Below, piece after piece: positions 7,527-15,735 of a stretch of DNA of 37,041 nt. The notes under the pieces were generated by a model. It made no database searches. It was given only the letters and a program-made list of their open reading frames with translations, and had not been told where the DNA came from. Positions within the stretch are counted from its first letter, which is position 1; each line of letters starts with the position of its first letter. A program made the translations under genes and the position numbers. The DNA comes from Parvibaculum sp. (GTDB lineage Bacteria; Pseudomonadota; Alphaproteobacteria; Parvibaculales; Parvibaculaceae): contig NZ_NYVD01000072.1 in the NCBI RefSeq assembly GCF_002684405.1, positions 1 to 37,041 on the forward strand. Direction: 5' to 3'.

Positions 7527-8489
7527 TTGCGCATTCTCTTTATTACTTCCAACCGGATCGGCGACGCCGTGCTGTCGACCGGCCTGCTGGGCGGGCTGAT
7601 GGAACGCTATCCCGATGCGACCTTCTGGGTCGCCTGCGGGCCGCTGGCGGTTCAGCTTTTCGAGAATGCGCCCCGCGTCGAACGCGTCATCCCGATGAAA
7701 AAGGAAAAGCGTGCCGGCCATTGGCGCAAGCTTCTTGGTGCCGTTATGCCGCGCCGCTGGGATCTGGTGGTGGATCTGCGCGGCTCGGCCACCGCCTGGG
7801 TTCTCTGGACGAAAAAGCGCCACATCCTGAAGGCCGATCACACGCTGCACCGCGTGGTCCATAATGCGCGGGTCGCCGATTTCGACCCGCCGCCCAATCC
7901 CCGCCTCTGGCATGGCGCGGCGGACCTTGCCGAAGCCGAAAAGCTGATCCCGCAAGGCCGCAAGGTGCTGGCCGTCGGCCCGACCGCCGCCTGGCCGCGC
8001 AAGATGTGGCCGGTGGAGCGCTATGCGGAACTGGTCGAACGTCTCACCGCGCCCGGCGGCCTGATGGAAGGGACCTATCTGCTCGTTTCGGGCGGTCCGG
8101 GCGAACAGGAAATCTGCAAACCCGTTTTCGAGGCGGTACCGGAAGAGCGCCGCATCGACCTTGTGGGCGCGGAACTGGGGCTCACCGGGGCCTGTTTTGC
8201 CCGTTGCACGCTTTATGTCGGCAATGATTCGGGGCTGATGCATCTCGCGGCGGCGGCGGGTACGCCGACGCTCGGCCTTTTCGGCCCGACATCGGACGCG
8301 CAATATGGTCCCTGGAGCAGCGAAGGCGACGACAGGGCGCGCGCCTTGCGCGGCGAGCGCTCGCGCGATCAAATCATCGCAGAGGAAGGCGACGCCTATT
8401 TCGGGGAGAGCGCCGTGACGGATGTCAGCGTGGACATGGTCGAAGAGGCCGCGCGCGAGATGCTGGCCCGCTTCCCGCGAACGGCCTGA
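7527..8489 (+). CDS. Glycosyltransferase family 9 (heptosyltransferase-like)
   Basis: Translation starts at TTG 7527 (MRILFITSNRIGDAVLSTGLL) after an AGAGG sequence; no ATG gives this conserved N-terminus. The 320-residue protein has the GT-B pattern of ADP-heptose:LPS heptosyltransferases: the N-terminal S-x-R-IGD motif, GPTAAWPRKMWP in the middle, and YVGNDSGLMHLAAAAGTPTLGLFGPT (from about residue 231), the nucleotide-sugar loop of family GT9. It would act at the cytoplasmic face on a lipid-linked or LPS-core acceptor. The exact donor and acceptor are unknown, and no other LPS genes are nearby. The dihydroorotase gene follows after 51 bases on the same strand. Confidence 0.88.
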   Translation: MRILFITSNRIGDAVLSTGLLGGLMERYPDATFWVACGPLAVQLFENAPRVERVIPMKKEKRAGHWRKLLGAVMPRRWDLVVDLRGSATAWVLWTKKRHILKADHTLHRVVHNARVADFDPPPNPRLWHGAADLAEAEKLIPQGRKVLAVGPTAAWPRKMWPVERYAELVERLTAPGGLMEGTYLLVSGGPGEQEICKPVFEAVPEERRIDLVGAELGLTGACFARCTLYVGNDSGLMHLAAAAGTPTLGLFGPTSDAQYGPWSSEGDDRARALRGERSRDQIIAEEGDAYFGESAVTDVSVDMVEEAAREMLARFPRTA

Positions 8490-8540
8490 GAAACGGCATG
8501 AGAAGCGGATCTGAAACCGGACGAGTTTGAGGAGAGGCAA

Positions 8541-9881
8541 GTGAGCATCACCTATGACCTGATCTTTCGCGGCGGCACCATCGTCAATCAGGACGGACGG
8601 CACCGGGCCGATATCGGCACGAAGGACGGGCGCATCGCCGCGATCGGCGACCTGTCTCAGGCCGATGCCGCCGACACGATCGACGTGAAGGGCCTCCACA
8701 TCCTGCCCGGCGTGATCGATACCCAGGTCCATCTGCGCGAGCCCGGCAACGAGCACAAGGAAGACCTGGAAACGGGCGGTCATGCCGCCGTGATGGGTGG
8801 CGTGACGACCGTGTTCGAAATGCCCAACACGAAACCGCCCACGACCGACCCGGACGCGCTGGCCGACAAGGTAAAACGCGCGCGCCATCGCATGCAGTGC
8901 GACTTCGCCTTTTACGGCGGCGCGACGACGGAGAACATCGACATCCTGCCCGAGCTGGAACGCCAGCCCGGCTGCTGCGGCATCAAGGTCTTCATGGGTT
9001 CGTCCACCGGGACGCTGCTGGTGGAAAAGGACGAGGACGTGCTGCGCGTGCTGAAGACGATCAAGCGCCGCGCCGCGTTCCATTCAGAAGACGAGTTCCG
9101 CCTGCGCGAGCGCCGCGAGCTGGCGCTGCTCGGCCATGTCGATACGCATCCCGTCTGGCGCGATGCGGAAGCGGCCTATATGTGCACGCAGCGCCTGTTG
9201 CGGCTGGCGCGCGAGGCGGGCAAGCGCATCCATGTGCTGCATATCTCGACGGCGGGTGAAATCCCGCTGCTTGCACTCCATAAGGATGTGGCGACCGTGG
9301 AAGTGACGCCGCAGCATCTGACGCTCGCCGCACCCGAATGCTACGAGGCGCTGGGCACCTTTGCGCAGATGAACCCGCCCATTCGCGGCCATGAGCATCG
9401 CGACGGGCTGTGGAATGGCCTGCGTGCGGGCATTGTCGATGTGATCGGCACCGACCATGCGCCGCATACGCGCGAGGAAAAGGAGCAGACCTATCCGAAA
9501 TCGCCGTCTGGCATGCCGGGCGTGCAGACCATGGTCCCCGTCATGCTCAACCATGTGCATGAGGGCCGCCTGACGCTGGAACGCTTCGTGGACCTGACGA
9601 GCGCCGGGCCGCAGCGGGTTTTCGGCATCTCCTGCAAGGGACGCATCGCGGTGGGCTATGACGCCGACCTCACCATCGTGGACCTCGGCGCGGAGCGCGA
9701 GATCACCGATGACTGGATCGTCTCCAAATGCGGCTGGACGCCCTATAACGGCATGAAGGTGAAGGGCTGGCCCATCGGTACCGTCATTCGCGGCCACCGC
9801 GTGATGTGGGAGGACGAACTCCTCGGCGACGCGCGCGGCGAACCCGTGCAGTTCATGGAAACGCTGCCGCACCACGTGTGA
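8541..9881 (+). CDS. pyrC: Dihydroorotase
   Basis: The start is GTG 8541 behind GGAGAGGCAA; the product is 446 residues. It is a class I-type amidohydrolase converting carbamoyl-aspartate and dihydroorotate in pyrimidine synthesis. Metal and active-site residues are visible: H64 in VHLREPG, K149 (bridging carboxylated Lys) in GIKVFMGSSTG, H181 in AAFHSED, H234 in HVLHIST and D305 in GTDHAPH. The first His of the usual H-x-H motif is Gln (Q62, DTQVHLREPG), which I recall as normal for this alphaproteobacterial group. pyrB is not adjacent. Other amidohydrolases such as allantoinase are less likely given the REPG and GMPGVQT motifs. It probably shares a transcript with the upstream glycosyltransferase. 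Confidence 0.88.
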   Translation: MSITYDLIFRGGTIVNQDGRHRADIGTKDGRIAAIGDLSQADAADTIDVKGLHILPGVIDTQVHLREPGNEHKEDLETGGHAAVMGGVTTVFEMPNTKPPTTDPDALADKVKRARHRMQCDFAFYGGATTENIDILPELERQPGCCGIKVFMGSSTGTLLVEKDEDVLRVLKTIKRRAAFHSEDEFRLRERRELALLGHVDTHPVWRDAEAAYMCTQRLLRLAREAGKRIHVLHISTAGEIPLLALHKDVATVEVTPQHLTLAAPECYEALGTFAQMNPPIRGHEHRDGLWNGLRAGIVDVIGTDHAPHTREEKEQTYPKSPSGMPGVQTMVPVMLNHVHEGRLTLERFVDLTSAGPQRVFGISCKGRIAVGYDADLTIVDLGAEREITDDWIVSKCGWTPYNGMKVKGWPIGTVIRGHRVMWEDELLGDARGEPVQFMETLPHHV

Positions 9882-9897
9882 GGGAAGGCCCTCAGCC

Positions 9898-10158
9898 TCA
9901 ATGCACCGTATAGAAATCCGCCCGGCGCATTTCCGAGGGTGAGATGAGCCGCCTTGTGGCGACCTTCACCGAATGGATGGGGCCTTCCAGCTCCCGGTCC
10001 CAGAAGTCGAGAAACCGCTGAAGCTCGGGATATTTCGGCTCGAGGTCGTAATGCTGCCAGAGATAGCTCTGCAGCAGGGTGGGGTGATCGGGCATCCGGT
10101 AGAGAATTTCCGCCGTGACGAGGCGGTAGCCATCCAGCATCTGCTTGAATTCCGACAT
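9898..10158 (-). CDS. usg: Usg family protein
   Basis: The 86-residue protein starting MSEFKQMLDGYRLVTAEILYRMPDHPTLLQSYLWQHYDLEP matches what I know as the Usg family, a small conserved protein of alphaproteobacteria often annotated near trp genes; its molecular role is not established. It is soluble, with aromatic and charged helices and a basic C-terminal part (VKVATRRLISPSEMRRADFY). The start at 10158 was chosen because the conserved sequence begins there; the ribosome site is weak. It converges with pyrC, leaving 16 bases between stop codons. Confidence 0.8.
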   Translation of the reverse strand: MSEFKQMLDGYRLVTAEILYRMPDHPTLLQSYLWQHYDLEPKYPELQRFLDFWDRELEGPIHSVKVATRRLISPSEMRRADFYTVH

Positions 10159-10220
10159 CGCGCTTACCCACTCATGTGACAGGGATACGTCAAAAGCGTA
10201 AGCAGCCCTGACGCATCGCG

Positions 10221-10254
10221 CCAGCTTGACAAGCTGGAAAAATCTCGAATTATT
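10221..10254 (+). promoter_or_regulatory. Promoter with perfect palindromic operator centred on the -35 box
   Basis: CCAGCTTG-A-CAAGCTGG (10221-10237) is a perfect inverted repeat. A consensus TTGACA (10226-10231) sits at its centre, followed by 17 bases and ATTATT (10249-10254). The direction is +, toward the AcuI/YhdH-type gene 240 bases downstream. A dimeric repressor bound here would cover the -35 box. Confidence 0.6.
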
Positions 10255-10493
10255 CAAATGAATCAAGTGGTTAGCACTCGATCCCTCTGGTGAGTGCCAG
10301 GCTGGCCGCCCGCCATGCCGGATCGGCGAACTGCGAGCGTTTCCGTCGCTTTCCGCGCCACGGTCCGAGCGGCGCATCCGTCTTGACCCTGCCAACGATT
10401 TAGGATGGTTTGTCCCCCTATAAATCCATCTCGGGCCCGGATTGCCGGGCCGAATCCATAAAGATTGCGCTGCACGCGCATGAAGGACGGAAA
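10255..10493 (+). other. Long 5' leader/intergenic region before the AcuI-like gene
   Basis: The stretch between usg and the reductase gene is about 335 bases. Downstream of the candidate promoter it holds an 11-codon ORF at 10258-10293 (MNQVVSTRSLW), a stem-loop with arms GCACTC/GAGTGC (10274-10297) overlapping its end, and a perfect hairpin GGCCCGG-ATTG-CCGGGCC (10434-10451) flanked by direct AATCCAT copies (10423 and 10453). TATAAA at 10419 may be a second -10 element. No riboswitch class is recognised. Confidence 0.4.
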
Positions 10494-11486
10494 ATGAGCG
10501 AAAAATTTCGCGCCCTCATGGTCTCCAAGACCGATGACGCGCCCAAAGCGGACTTTGTCGAAATCACCGAAGACGATCTCATGGAAGGCGATGTGACCGT
10601 CGCCGTCGATTATTCGACCGTGAACTACAAGGATGGTCTGGCTCTGACCGGCGCTGCGCCGATCATCCGCAAATATCCGCTGATCCCGGGCATCGACTTT
10701 GCGGGCACCGTCACGGCGTCACGCCATGCGGGCTTTTCGGAAGGCGACCGCGTGGTGCTGAACGGCTATGGCGTGGGCGAAGGCCATCATGGCGGCTACG
10801 CACAGAAAGCGCGCGTGCCGGGCGACTGGCTGGTGAAGCTGAGCGACAACATCACCACGAGCCAGGCCATGGCCATCGGCACGGCGGGCTATACCGCGAT
10901 GCTGAGCGTGATGGGGATCGAAGATGGCGGCGTCACCCCCGACAAGGGCCCGGTGCTGGTCACCGGCGCCGCGGGCGGCGTGGGCAGTGTCGCGATCTCG
11001 ATACTCTCCAAGCTCGGCTATAAGGTGATCGCCTCCACAGGCCGCGCCTCGGAAGCCGATTACCTCAAGGGGCTCGGCGCCACGGAGATCATCGACCGCA
11101 ACGAACTGTCCGAACCCGGCAAGCCGCTTGGCAAGGAGCGCTGGGCCGGTGCGGTGGACGCGGTCGGCAGCCATACGCTTTGCAATGCGATTTCGCAGAC
11201 CGCCTATGGCGGCACGGTGACGGCCTGCGGTCTGGCGCAAGGCATGGACCTGCCGGGCTCGGTCGCGCCCTTCATCCTGCGCGGCGTGCGCCTTCAGGGG
11301 ATCGACAGCGTGATGGCGCCGATGGTCAAACGGGAAATGGCCTGGCGGCGTCTGGCCACCGACCTCGACATGCGCAAGCTCGAAGCGATGACAAGCGAAG
11401 CGAAGCTTGAAGATCTGCCGGGTCTGGCGGGCGACATTCTCGCCGGCAAGGTGCGCGGGCGCGTCGTCGTCGACGTGAATGCCTGA
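10494..11486 (+). CDS. AcuI/YhdH-family NADPH-dependent acrylyl-CoA-type reductase
   Basis: The ATG at 10494 follows AAGGACGG and gives 330 residues. It is a zinc-free medium-chain dehydrogenase/reductase of the YhdH/AcuI group: NYKDGLALTG, IPGIDFAGTV, GDRVVLNGYGVGEGHHGGYAQ, TAGYTAML, and the NADPH-binding loop GAAGGVGSVA (158-167), then GAVDAVGSHTL. AcuI reduces acrylyl-CoA to propionyl-CoA; YhdH relatives act on related enoyl substrates. The next gene is an aryl-CoA-ligase-like enzyme, so a role in reducing an unsaturated acyl-CoA is possible but inferred. It lies behind a long leader with a palindromic promoter. Confidence 0.85.
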   Translation: MSEKFRALMVSKTDDAPKADFVEITEDDLMEGDVTVAVDYSTVNYKDGLALTGAAPIIRKYPLIPGIDFAGTVTASRHAGFSEGDRVVLNGYGVGEGHHGGYAQKARVPGDWLVKLSDNITTSQAMAIGTAGYTAMLSVMGIEDGGVTPDKGPVLVTGAAGGVGSVAISILSKLGYKVIASTGRASEADYLKGLGATEIIDRNELSEPGKPLGKERWAGAVDAVGSHTLCNAISQTAYGGTVTACGLAQGMDLPGSVAPFILRGVRLQGIDSVMAPMVKREMAWRRLATDLDMRKLEAMTSEAKLEDLPGLAGDILAGKVRGRVVVDVNA

Positions 11487-11512
11487 CGCCGCGTAAAGAA
11501 AAACTGTATAAG
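11483..11512 (+). promoter_or_regulatory. Candidate promoter for the CoA-ligase gene
   Basis: CTGACG (11483-11488), an 18-base spacer and TATAAG (11507-11512) overlap the stop codon of the preceding gene. The predicted transcript would begin about 10 bases before the stem-loop at 11529. Confidence 0.4.
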
Positions 11513-11528
11513 CACAAAAACAAAAAAA

Positions 11529-11555
11529 GGCGGCGCATAGTCATTATGCGCCGCC
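11529..11555. promoter_or_regulatory. Perfect 11-bp-arm stem-loop in the 5' region of the CoA-ligase gene
   Basis: GGCGGCGCATA (11529-11539) and TATGCGCCGCC (11545-11555) pair perfectly around a 5-base loop. On the + strand no T run follows, so it is not a + terminator. On the - strand it is followed by seven Ts and would terminate antisense transcription. It could instead be a 5'-UTR stabiliser or a protein-binding dyad. Confidence 0.6.
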
Positions 11556-11584
11556 AATATGTGAATTGAGGGGGGAGGAACCCG

Positions 11585-13438
11585 GTGTCTATGTCTCAGC
11601 CGCCATTCAGGGACCCGCGTTATGTCGAGCCGCGTATCGACGTCGAGCATCGCGACGACGGGTCGATCATATTGCGCAATCCGCATCCGCTGCGCGATCC
11701 TGCGCCCAACCTGATTTCTCCGATCCGCCAATGGGCACAGGACGCGCCCGAGCGCGTCTGGCTCGGCAAGCGCAAGCCCTCGACGGAAGGCTTCGGCGAG
11801 TGGGACCTGCTGACCTATGCGGATGCGGAGAAGAAGGTCTTCGCCATCGGACAGGCGCTGATCGATCGCGGCTTCGACCAGTCGACGCCGGTGATGATCC
11901 TGTCGGGCAATTCCATCGAGCATGCGCTGATGAGCTATGGCGCGATCCTCGCCGGGGCTCCTGCAACGCCGGTCTCGCCGTCCTATTCGACGATCAGCAC
12001 CGATTTCGAAAAGCTCAAATATGTGTTCGATCTCGTCGAACCGAAAATGATCTTCATGCAGGAATCCGCACCCTTCGAGCGCGCTCTGGCCGCGCTGCCG
12101 CTGGACGGGGTGGAACTCGTGACCGTGGACGGCTCGATGGGCACGCCTTTCGCGGAACTTCTGGCGACGCGCCCCGGTGCGGAAGCGGAGGCCCGTTTCG
12201 AGACGCAGCATGACGATGAAGTCGCGAAATATCTCTTTACCTCCGGCTCCACCGGCATGCCCAAAGCCGTCATCACCACGCAGCGCATGATGCGCGTGAA
12301 CGCGGTGATGCCGCGCAGCGTGCAGCGGGAGCATGAGGACGACGAGCCGGGCGTGCTGCTGAACTGGCTGCCCTGGAACCATTGCTTCGGCGGCAATGCG
12401 ATCCTCAACAACACGCTGACATCGGGCGGTACGCTTTACATCGATGGCGGGCGCCCCGTGCCCGGCCAGTTCGAGGAGACGGTGGCAAATCTGCGCGAGG
12501 TCGCCCCGACCGCCTATTCCAACGTGCCCGCGGCCTATCCGCTGCTGGTAGATGCGCTGGAAAGCGACGACGCGCTGGCGAAGAATTTCTTCTCGCGTCT
12601 GCGCTCGCTGGCCTATGGCGGCGCAGCACTGAGCCAGGACATCTACAACCGCATGCAGGACGTGGCACTTCGCACGACCGGCGAGCGCATCGTGTTTTCC
12701 TCCGGTTACGGGGCGACGGAAACCGCGCCGACGATCATGAATGTGCATTGGCCGACCGAGCGCATGGGGCTTCTGGGGCTGCCGCTGCCCGGTATCGAGC
12801 TGAAGCTCGCGCCCACGGGACAGAAGATGGAAGTCCGCGTGCGGGGCGATTGCATCACGCCCGGCTATCACAAGAACCCGGAAAAGACCGCGGAAGCCTA
12901 TGACGAAGAGGGCTTCTACCGCCTCGGCGACGGCGCGCGCTTCGTGAACCCGGACAATCCGATGGAAGGCCTCGTCTTCGACGGCCGCGTGGCGGAGGAT
13001 TTCAAACTCTCCACCGGCACATGGGTGAGCGCGGGCAAGCTGCGCGTGCAGGCGGTAGGCGCCTCCAACGGTATCCTGCAGGACGCGCTGATCGCCGGTC
13101 TCGACCGCGACTATATCGGCATCCTCGGCTTCCCCAACATTCCGGCCTGCCGCAACGTGGCGGGCGATCCGGAGATGGCGGTGGAAGATCTCGTTCGCCA
13201 CCCGGCTGTGCTGGAGCAACTGGCGGAGGGCTTGCGCGAGCACAATGCGGGCCATCCCGGCTCGAGCACGCGCGTCTCGCGCGCATTGCTGATGGTAGAG
13301 CCGCCGAGCATCGATGCGGGCGAACTGACCGACAAGGGCTATATCAACCAGGCGACTGCGCTGTCACGCCGCGCCGATCTGGTGGAAAAACTCTATGCCG
13401 AACCGCCCGGCAATGATGTCTTGGTGGTCGGTAAGTGA
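11585..13438 (+). CDS. Feruloyl-CoA synthase-like acid-CoA ligase
   Basis: Start GTG 11585 lies six bases after GGAGG; an in-frame ATG at 11591 is the alternative. The product is 617 residues of the ANL adenylating superfamily. The P-loop YLFTSGSTGMPKAV is at about 216-229. LPWNHCFGGN, the substrate-loop region SLAYGGAAL, and YGATETAPT (motif A5) follow, then YRLGDGARF. Length and the N-terminal pattern (PRYVEPRIDVEHRDDGSIILRNPHPL) fit feruloyl-CoA synthase annotations, which activate hydroxycinnamates with ATP and CoA. No enoyl-CoA hydratase/aldolase or vanillin dehydrogenase is adjacent, so the real acid substrate is open. A LysE-family exporter follows after 25 bases and a ThDP enzyme next. 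Confidence 0.82.
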   Translation: MSMSQPPFRDPRYVEPRIDVEHRDDGSIILRNPHPLRDPAPNLISPIRQWAQDAPERVWLGKRKPSTEGFGEWDLLTYADAEKKVFAIGQALIDRGFDQSTPVMILSGNSIEHALMSYGAILAGAPATPVSPSYSTISTDFEKLKYVFDLVEPKMIFMQESAPFERALAALPLDGVELVTVDGSMGTPFAELLATRPGAEAEARFETQHDDEVAKYLFTSGSTGMPKAVITTQRMMRVNAVMPRSVQREHEDDEPGVLLNWLPWNHCFGGNAILNNTLTSGGTLYIDGGRPVPGQFEETVANLREVAPTAYSNVPAAYPLLVDALESDDALAKNFFSRLRSLAYGGAALSQDIYNRMQDVALRTTGERIVFSSGYGATETAPTIMNVHWPTERMGLLGLPLPGIELKLAPTGQKMEVRVRGDCITPGYHKNPEKTAEAYDEEGFYRLGDGARFVNPDNPMEGLVFDGRVAEDFKLSTGTWVSAGKLRVQAVGASNGILQDALIAGLDRDYIGILGFPNIPACRNVAGDPEMAVEDLVRHPAVLEQLAEGLREHNAGHPGSSTRVSRALLMVEPPSIDAGELTDKGYINQATALSRRADLVEKLYAEPPGNDVLVVGK

Positions 13439-13463
13439 GCAGGCATGCGTTTCGGGGACGGGT

Positions 13464-14111
13464 ATGATTGATTTCGGTCTGATTGCCAACGGCATAGCCA
13501 TCGGCATGGCGGTGGCGGCACCGATCGGACCGGTAAACCTCATCGTGATCAGACGGACGCTGCATTTCGGCTGGCTGAACGGTTTTCTGTCGGGTGGCGG
13601 CGCGGCGACGGGCGATGCGATCTTCGCCGTCATCGCGGGCTTCGGCCTCACCGCCGTGATCGATCTCGTCGTCCGCTTTGAAATCTATCTTCAGCTCGCC
13701 GGCGGTCTCTTTCTCGTGCTGATGGGCTTACGGACCTTCTTTTCCCATCCACAACTGGAATCGCAGGAAAACGACAAGGCCGCCACGGCGCTTGCCAAGG
13801 TATTCGGCACCACATTCGCGCTGACCATTACGAACCCTGCCACCATGCTCGGCTTCATCGCCATTTTCGGCGGCATAGCGGGGCTCGCCAGCAAGGGCGA
13901 GGATTATGGCCATGCCGCCACGGTGGTCGCCTCCGTCATGGCGGGGTCCGTTCTGTGGTGGTGCTGCGTCTCGGGCTTCGTTGCCTATTTCCGCAAACGC
14001 ATGAACGATCACATGCTGGAAAAGGTGAACCATGTGTCCGGCGCGCTGATTACGATTTTCGGCCTGGTTGTGCTGGGCCGTCTGGTCTTTAAACTTTTCG
14101 GATTGGTTTGA
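13464..14111 (+). CDS. LysE/RhtB family transporter
   Basis: The product is 215 residues starting MIDFGLIANGIAIGMAVAAPIGPVNLIVIRRTL. The N-terminal motif APIGPVNLIVIRR is characteristic of LysE/RhtB exporters. About six hydrophobic segments follow (near residues 5-25, 38-62, 70-90, 115-140, 150-175, 190-213). It lies in the inner membrane and would export a small amino-acid-like or organic solute by proton exchange. Placement between the CoA ligase and the ThDP enzyme, with short gaps of 25 and 38 bases, suggests one operon. The substrate cannot be read from the sequence. Confidence 0.85.
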   Translation: MIDFGLIANGIAIGMAVAAPIGPVNLIVIRRTLHFGWLNGFLSGGGAATGDAIFAVIAGFGLTAVIDLVVRFEIYLQLAGGLFLVLMGLRTFFSHPQLESQENDKAATALAKVFGTTFALTITNPATMLGFIAIFGGIAGLASKGEDYGHAATVVASVMAGSVLWWCCVSGFVAYFRKRMNDHMLEKVNHVSGALITIFGLVVLGRLVFKLFGLV

Positions 14112-14149
14112 GCCCGGCAGCAATGCACCGGCAATAAGGGAGGCAGATA

Positions 14150-15712
14150 ATGTCATCGAAAAAAATGAACGGCGCCGAAAGCCTTGTACGCACATTGGTC
14201 GGCTCGGGCGTCGAAGTCTGTTTCTCCAATCCCGGTACCTCGGAAATGCATTTCGTGGCCGCCCTCGACAAGGTGGACGGGATGCGCGCCGTGCTGGGCC
14301 TGTTCGAGGGCGCCGTGACGGGCGCGGCGGACGGATATGGCCGCATGGCGGAAAAGCCCGCCGCGACGCTTCTGCATCTCGGGCCCGGTATGGCAAACGG
14401 CCTCGCCAATCTGCACAATGCGCGACGCGCCTCGACCCCGCTTGTGAACATCGTCGGCGATCACGCCACCTATCACGCGCAATATGACGCGCCGCTCTCC
14501 TCCGACATCAAGGGCTTCGCAGGACCGGTCTCCGGCTGGATCCATTCCTCGACGAGTCCCAAGACGGTCGCCGCCGACGGTGCGCGCGCCGTGCAGGCCG
14601 CGATGGAAGCGCCGGGCCAGATCGCGACCCTCATCCTGCCCGCCGATACCGCCTGGCTGGAGGCAGAAGGCCCCGCCGACGCATTGCCGCGCCGCGTGGC
14701 GTCCGAAGTCTCCGATGCCGCGGTGAAGCGCGCCGTGGAAGCGTTGAAAAAGGCCGGCAAGAATGCCGCCATCCTGCTGCGTGGCGAGGTGCTGAAAGAG
14801 CGCGGCCTCGTCGCGGCGGGCCGGATCGCGGCGGCAACCGGCGCGCGGCTGATGTGCGACACCTTCGCGCCCCGCATCCAGCGCGGCGCGGGCCGCGTCG
14901 CCGTGGAGCGCATTCCCTATTTCGCCGAGCAGATCGTCGAATTCATGGAGCCGGTGCAGGAACTGGTGCTGGTGGGCGCGAAGCCGCCGGTGTCGTTCTT
15001 TGCCTATCCCGGCAAGCCAAGCTGGTGCACGCCGGAAGGAACCGGCATCTCCTATCTGGCCCATCCCCATGAAGACGGCGTTCAGGCGCTGGAAGCGGTG
15101 GCCGAGGCGCTGGGCGCGCCGAAGGAGCCCGCCTATGTGGCGCCGGCGCAAAAGCCGGAGCTGACGGACGGCCAGCTCGACCAGTTCACCATCGGTCATG
15201 TGGTCGGTCATTTCCTGCCGGAAAACGCGATCATCTCAGACGAGGCGGCGACCTCCGGCATCGGCTCCATGATCGCAACGGCGTCGGCGGCCCCGCATGA
15301 CCATCTTTCGCTCACGGGCGGCTCGATCGGGCAGGGTCTGCCGGTGGCGACCGGCGCGGCGGTTGCCTGTCCGGATCGCAAGGTCGTCTGCCTGCATGGC
15401 GATGGCGGTGCGATGTACACGCTGCAGACGCTCTGGACGCAGGCGCGCGAAAAGCTCGATGTGACGACGGTGATCTTCGCCAACCGGTCCTATGCGATCC
15501 TGAATGTGGAGCTTTCCCGCGTGGGCGCGGAAAACCCCGGCCCCAAGGCGCTCTCCATGCTGGATCTGCACAACCCGGAACTGAACTGGGTGCACCTTGC
15601 GCAGGGCATGGGCGTCGAAGCCAGCCGCGCCGAAACGCTGGAAGAATTCACCGAACAGTTCTCCTCCGCGATGAAGCAGAAGGGCCCGCGCCTCATCGAA
15701 GTGATGATCTGA
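14150..15712 (+). CDS. Acetolactate-synthase-like thiamine diphosphate enzyme
   Basis: The product is 520 residues with a good AAGGGAGGCAG ribosome site. The fold is that of the pyruvate-oxidase/acetolactate-synthase group: an N-terminal PYR domain with catalytic Glu53 (GLFEGAVTGAADGYGRM), a central domain about 190-330, and a C-terminal PP domain with the ThDP/Mg motif GDGGAMYTLQ (Gly417-Asp418 onward) ending at NRSYAIL. It is shorter than anabolic IlvB (about 560-590), and no IlvN small subunit is adjacent. It is therefore probably a decarboxylase or carboligase of unknown substrate, often annotated as an ALS large subunit. It is the last gene of the CoA-ligase/LysE block and ends before a strong terminator. 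Confidence 0.85.
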   Translation: MSSKKMNGAESLVRTLVGSGVEVCFSNPGTSEMHFVAALDKVDGMRAVLGLFEGAVTGAADGYGRMAEKPAATLLHLGPGMANGLANLHNARRASTPLVNIVGDHATYHAQYDAPLSSDIKGFAGPVSGWIHSSTSPKTVAADGARAVQAAMEAPGQIATLILPADTAWLEAEGPADALPRRVASEVSDAAVKRAVEALKKAGKNAAILLRGEVLKERGLVAAGRIAAATGARLMCDTFAPRIQRGAGRVAVERIPYFAEQIVEFMEPVQELVLVGAKPPVSFFAYPGKPSWCTPEGTGISYLAHPHEDGVQALEAVAEALGAPKEPAYVAPAQKPELTDGQLDQFTIGHVVGHFLPENAIISDEAATSGIGSMIATASAAPHDHLSLTGGSIGQGLPVATGAAVACPDRKVVCLHGDGGAMYTLQTLWTQAREKLDVTTVIFANRSYAILNVELSRVGAENPGPKALSMLDLHNPELNWVHLAQGMGVEASRAETLEEFTEQFSSAMKQKGPRLIEVMI

Positions 15713-15735
15713 TTGCTCAAAAGTGGACAACAAAA

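Noticed and set aside
7209-9083. A 624-codon open frame on the - strand
   Set aside because: It lies antisense to the glycosyltransferase and dihydroorotase genes, both with strong family motifs; the frame is open because of GC-rich codon use, and its product is Arg/His-rich without recognisable domains.
11294-13255. A 653-codon open frame on the - strand
   Set aside because: Antisense to the CoA-ligase gene; no family pattern, typical mirror frame of a high-GC gene.
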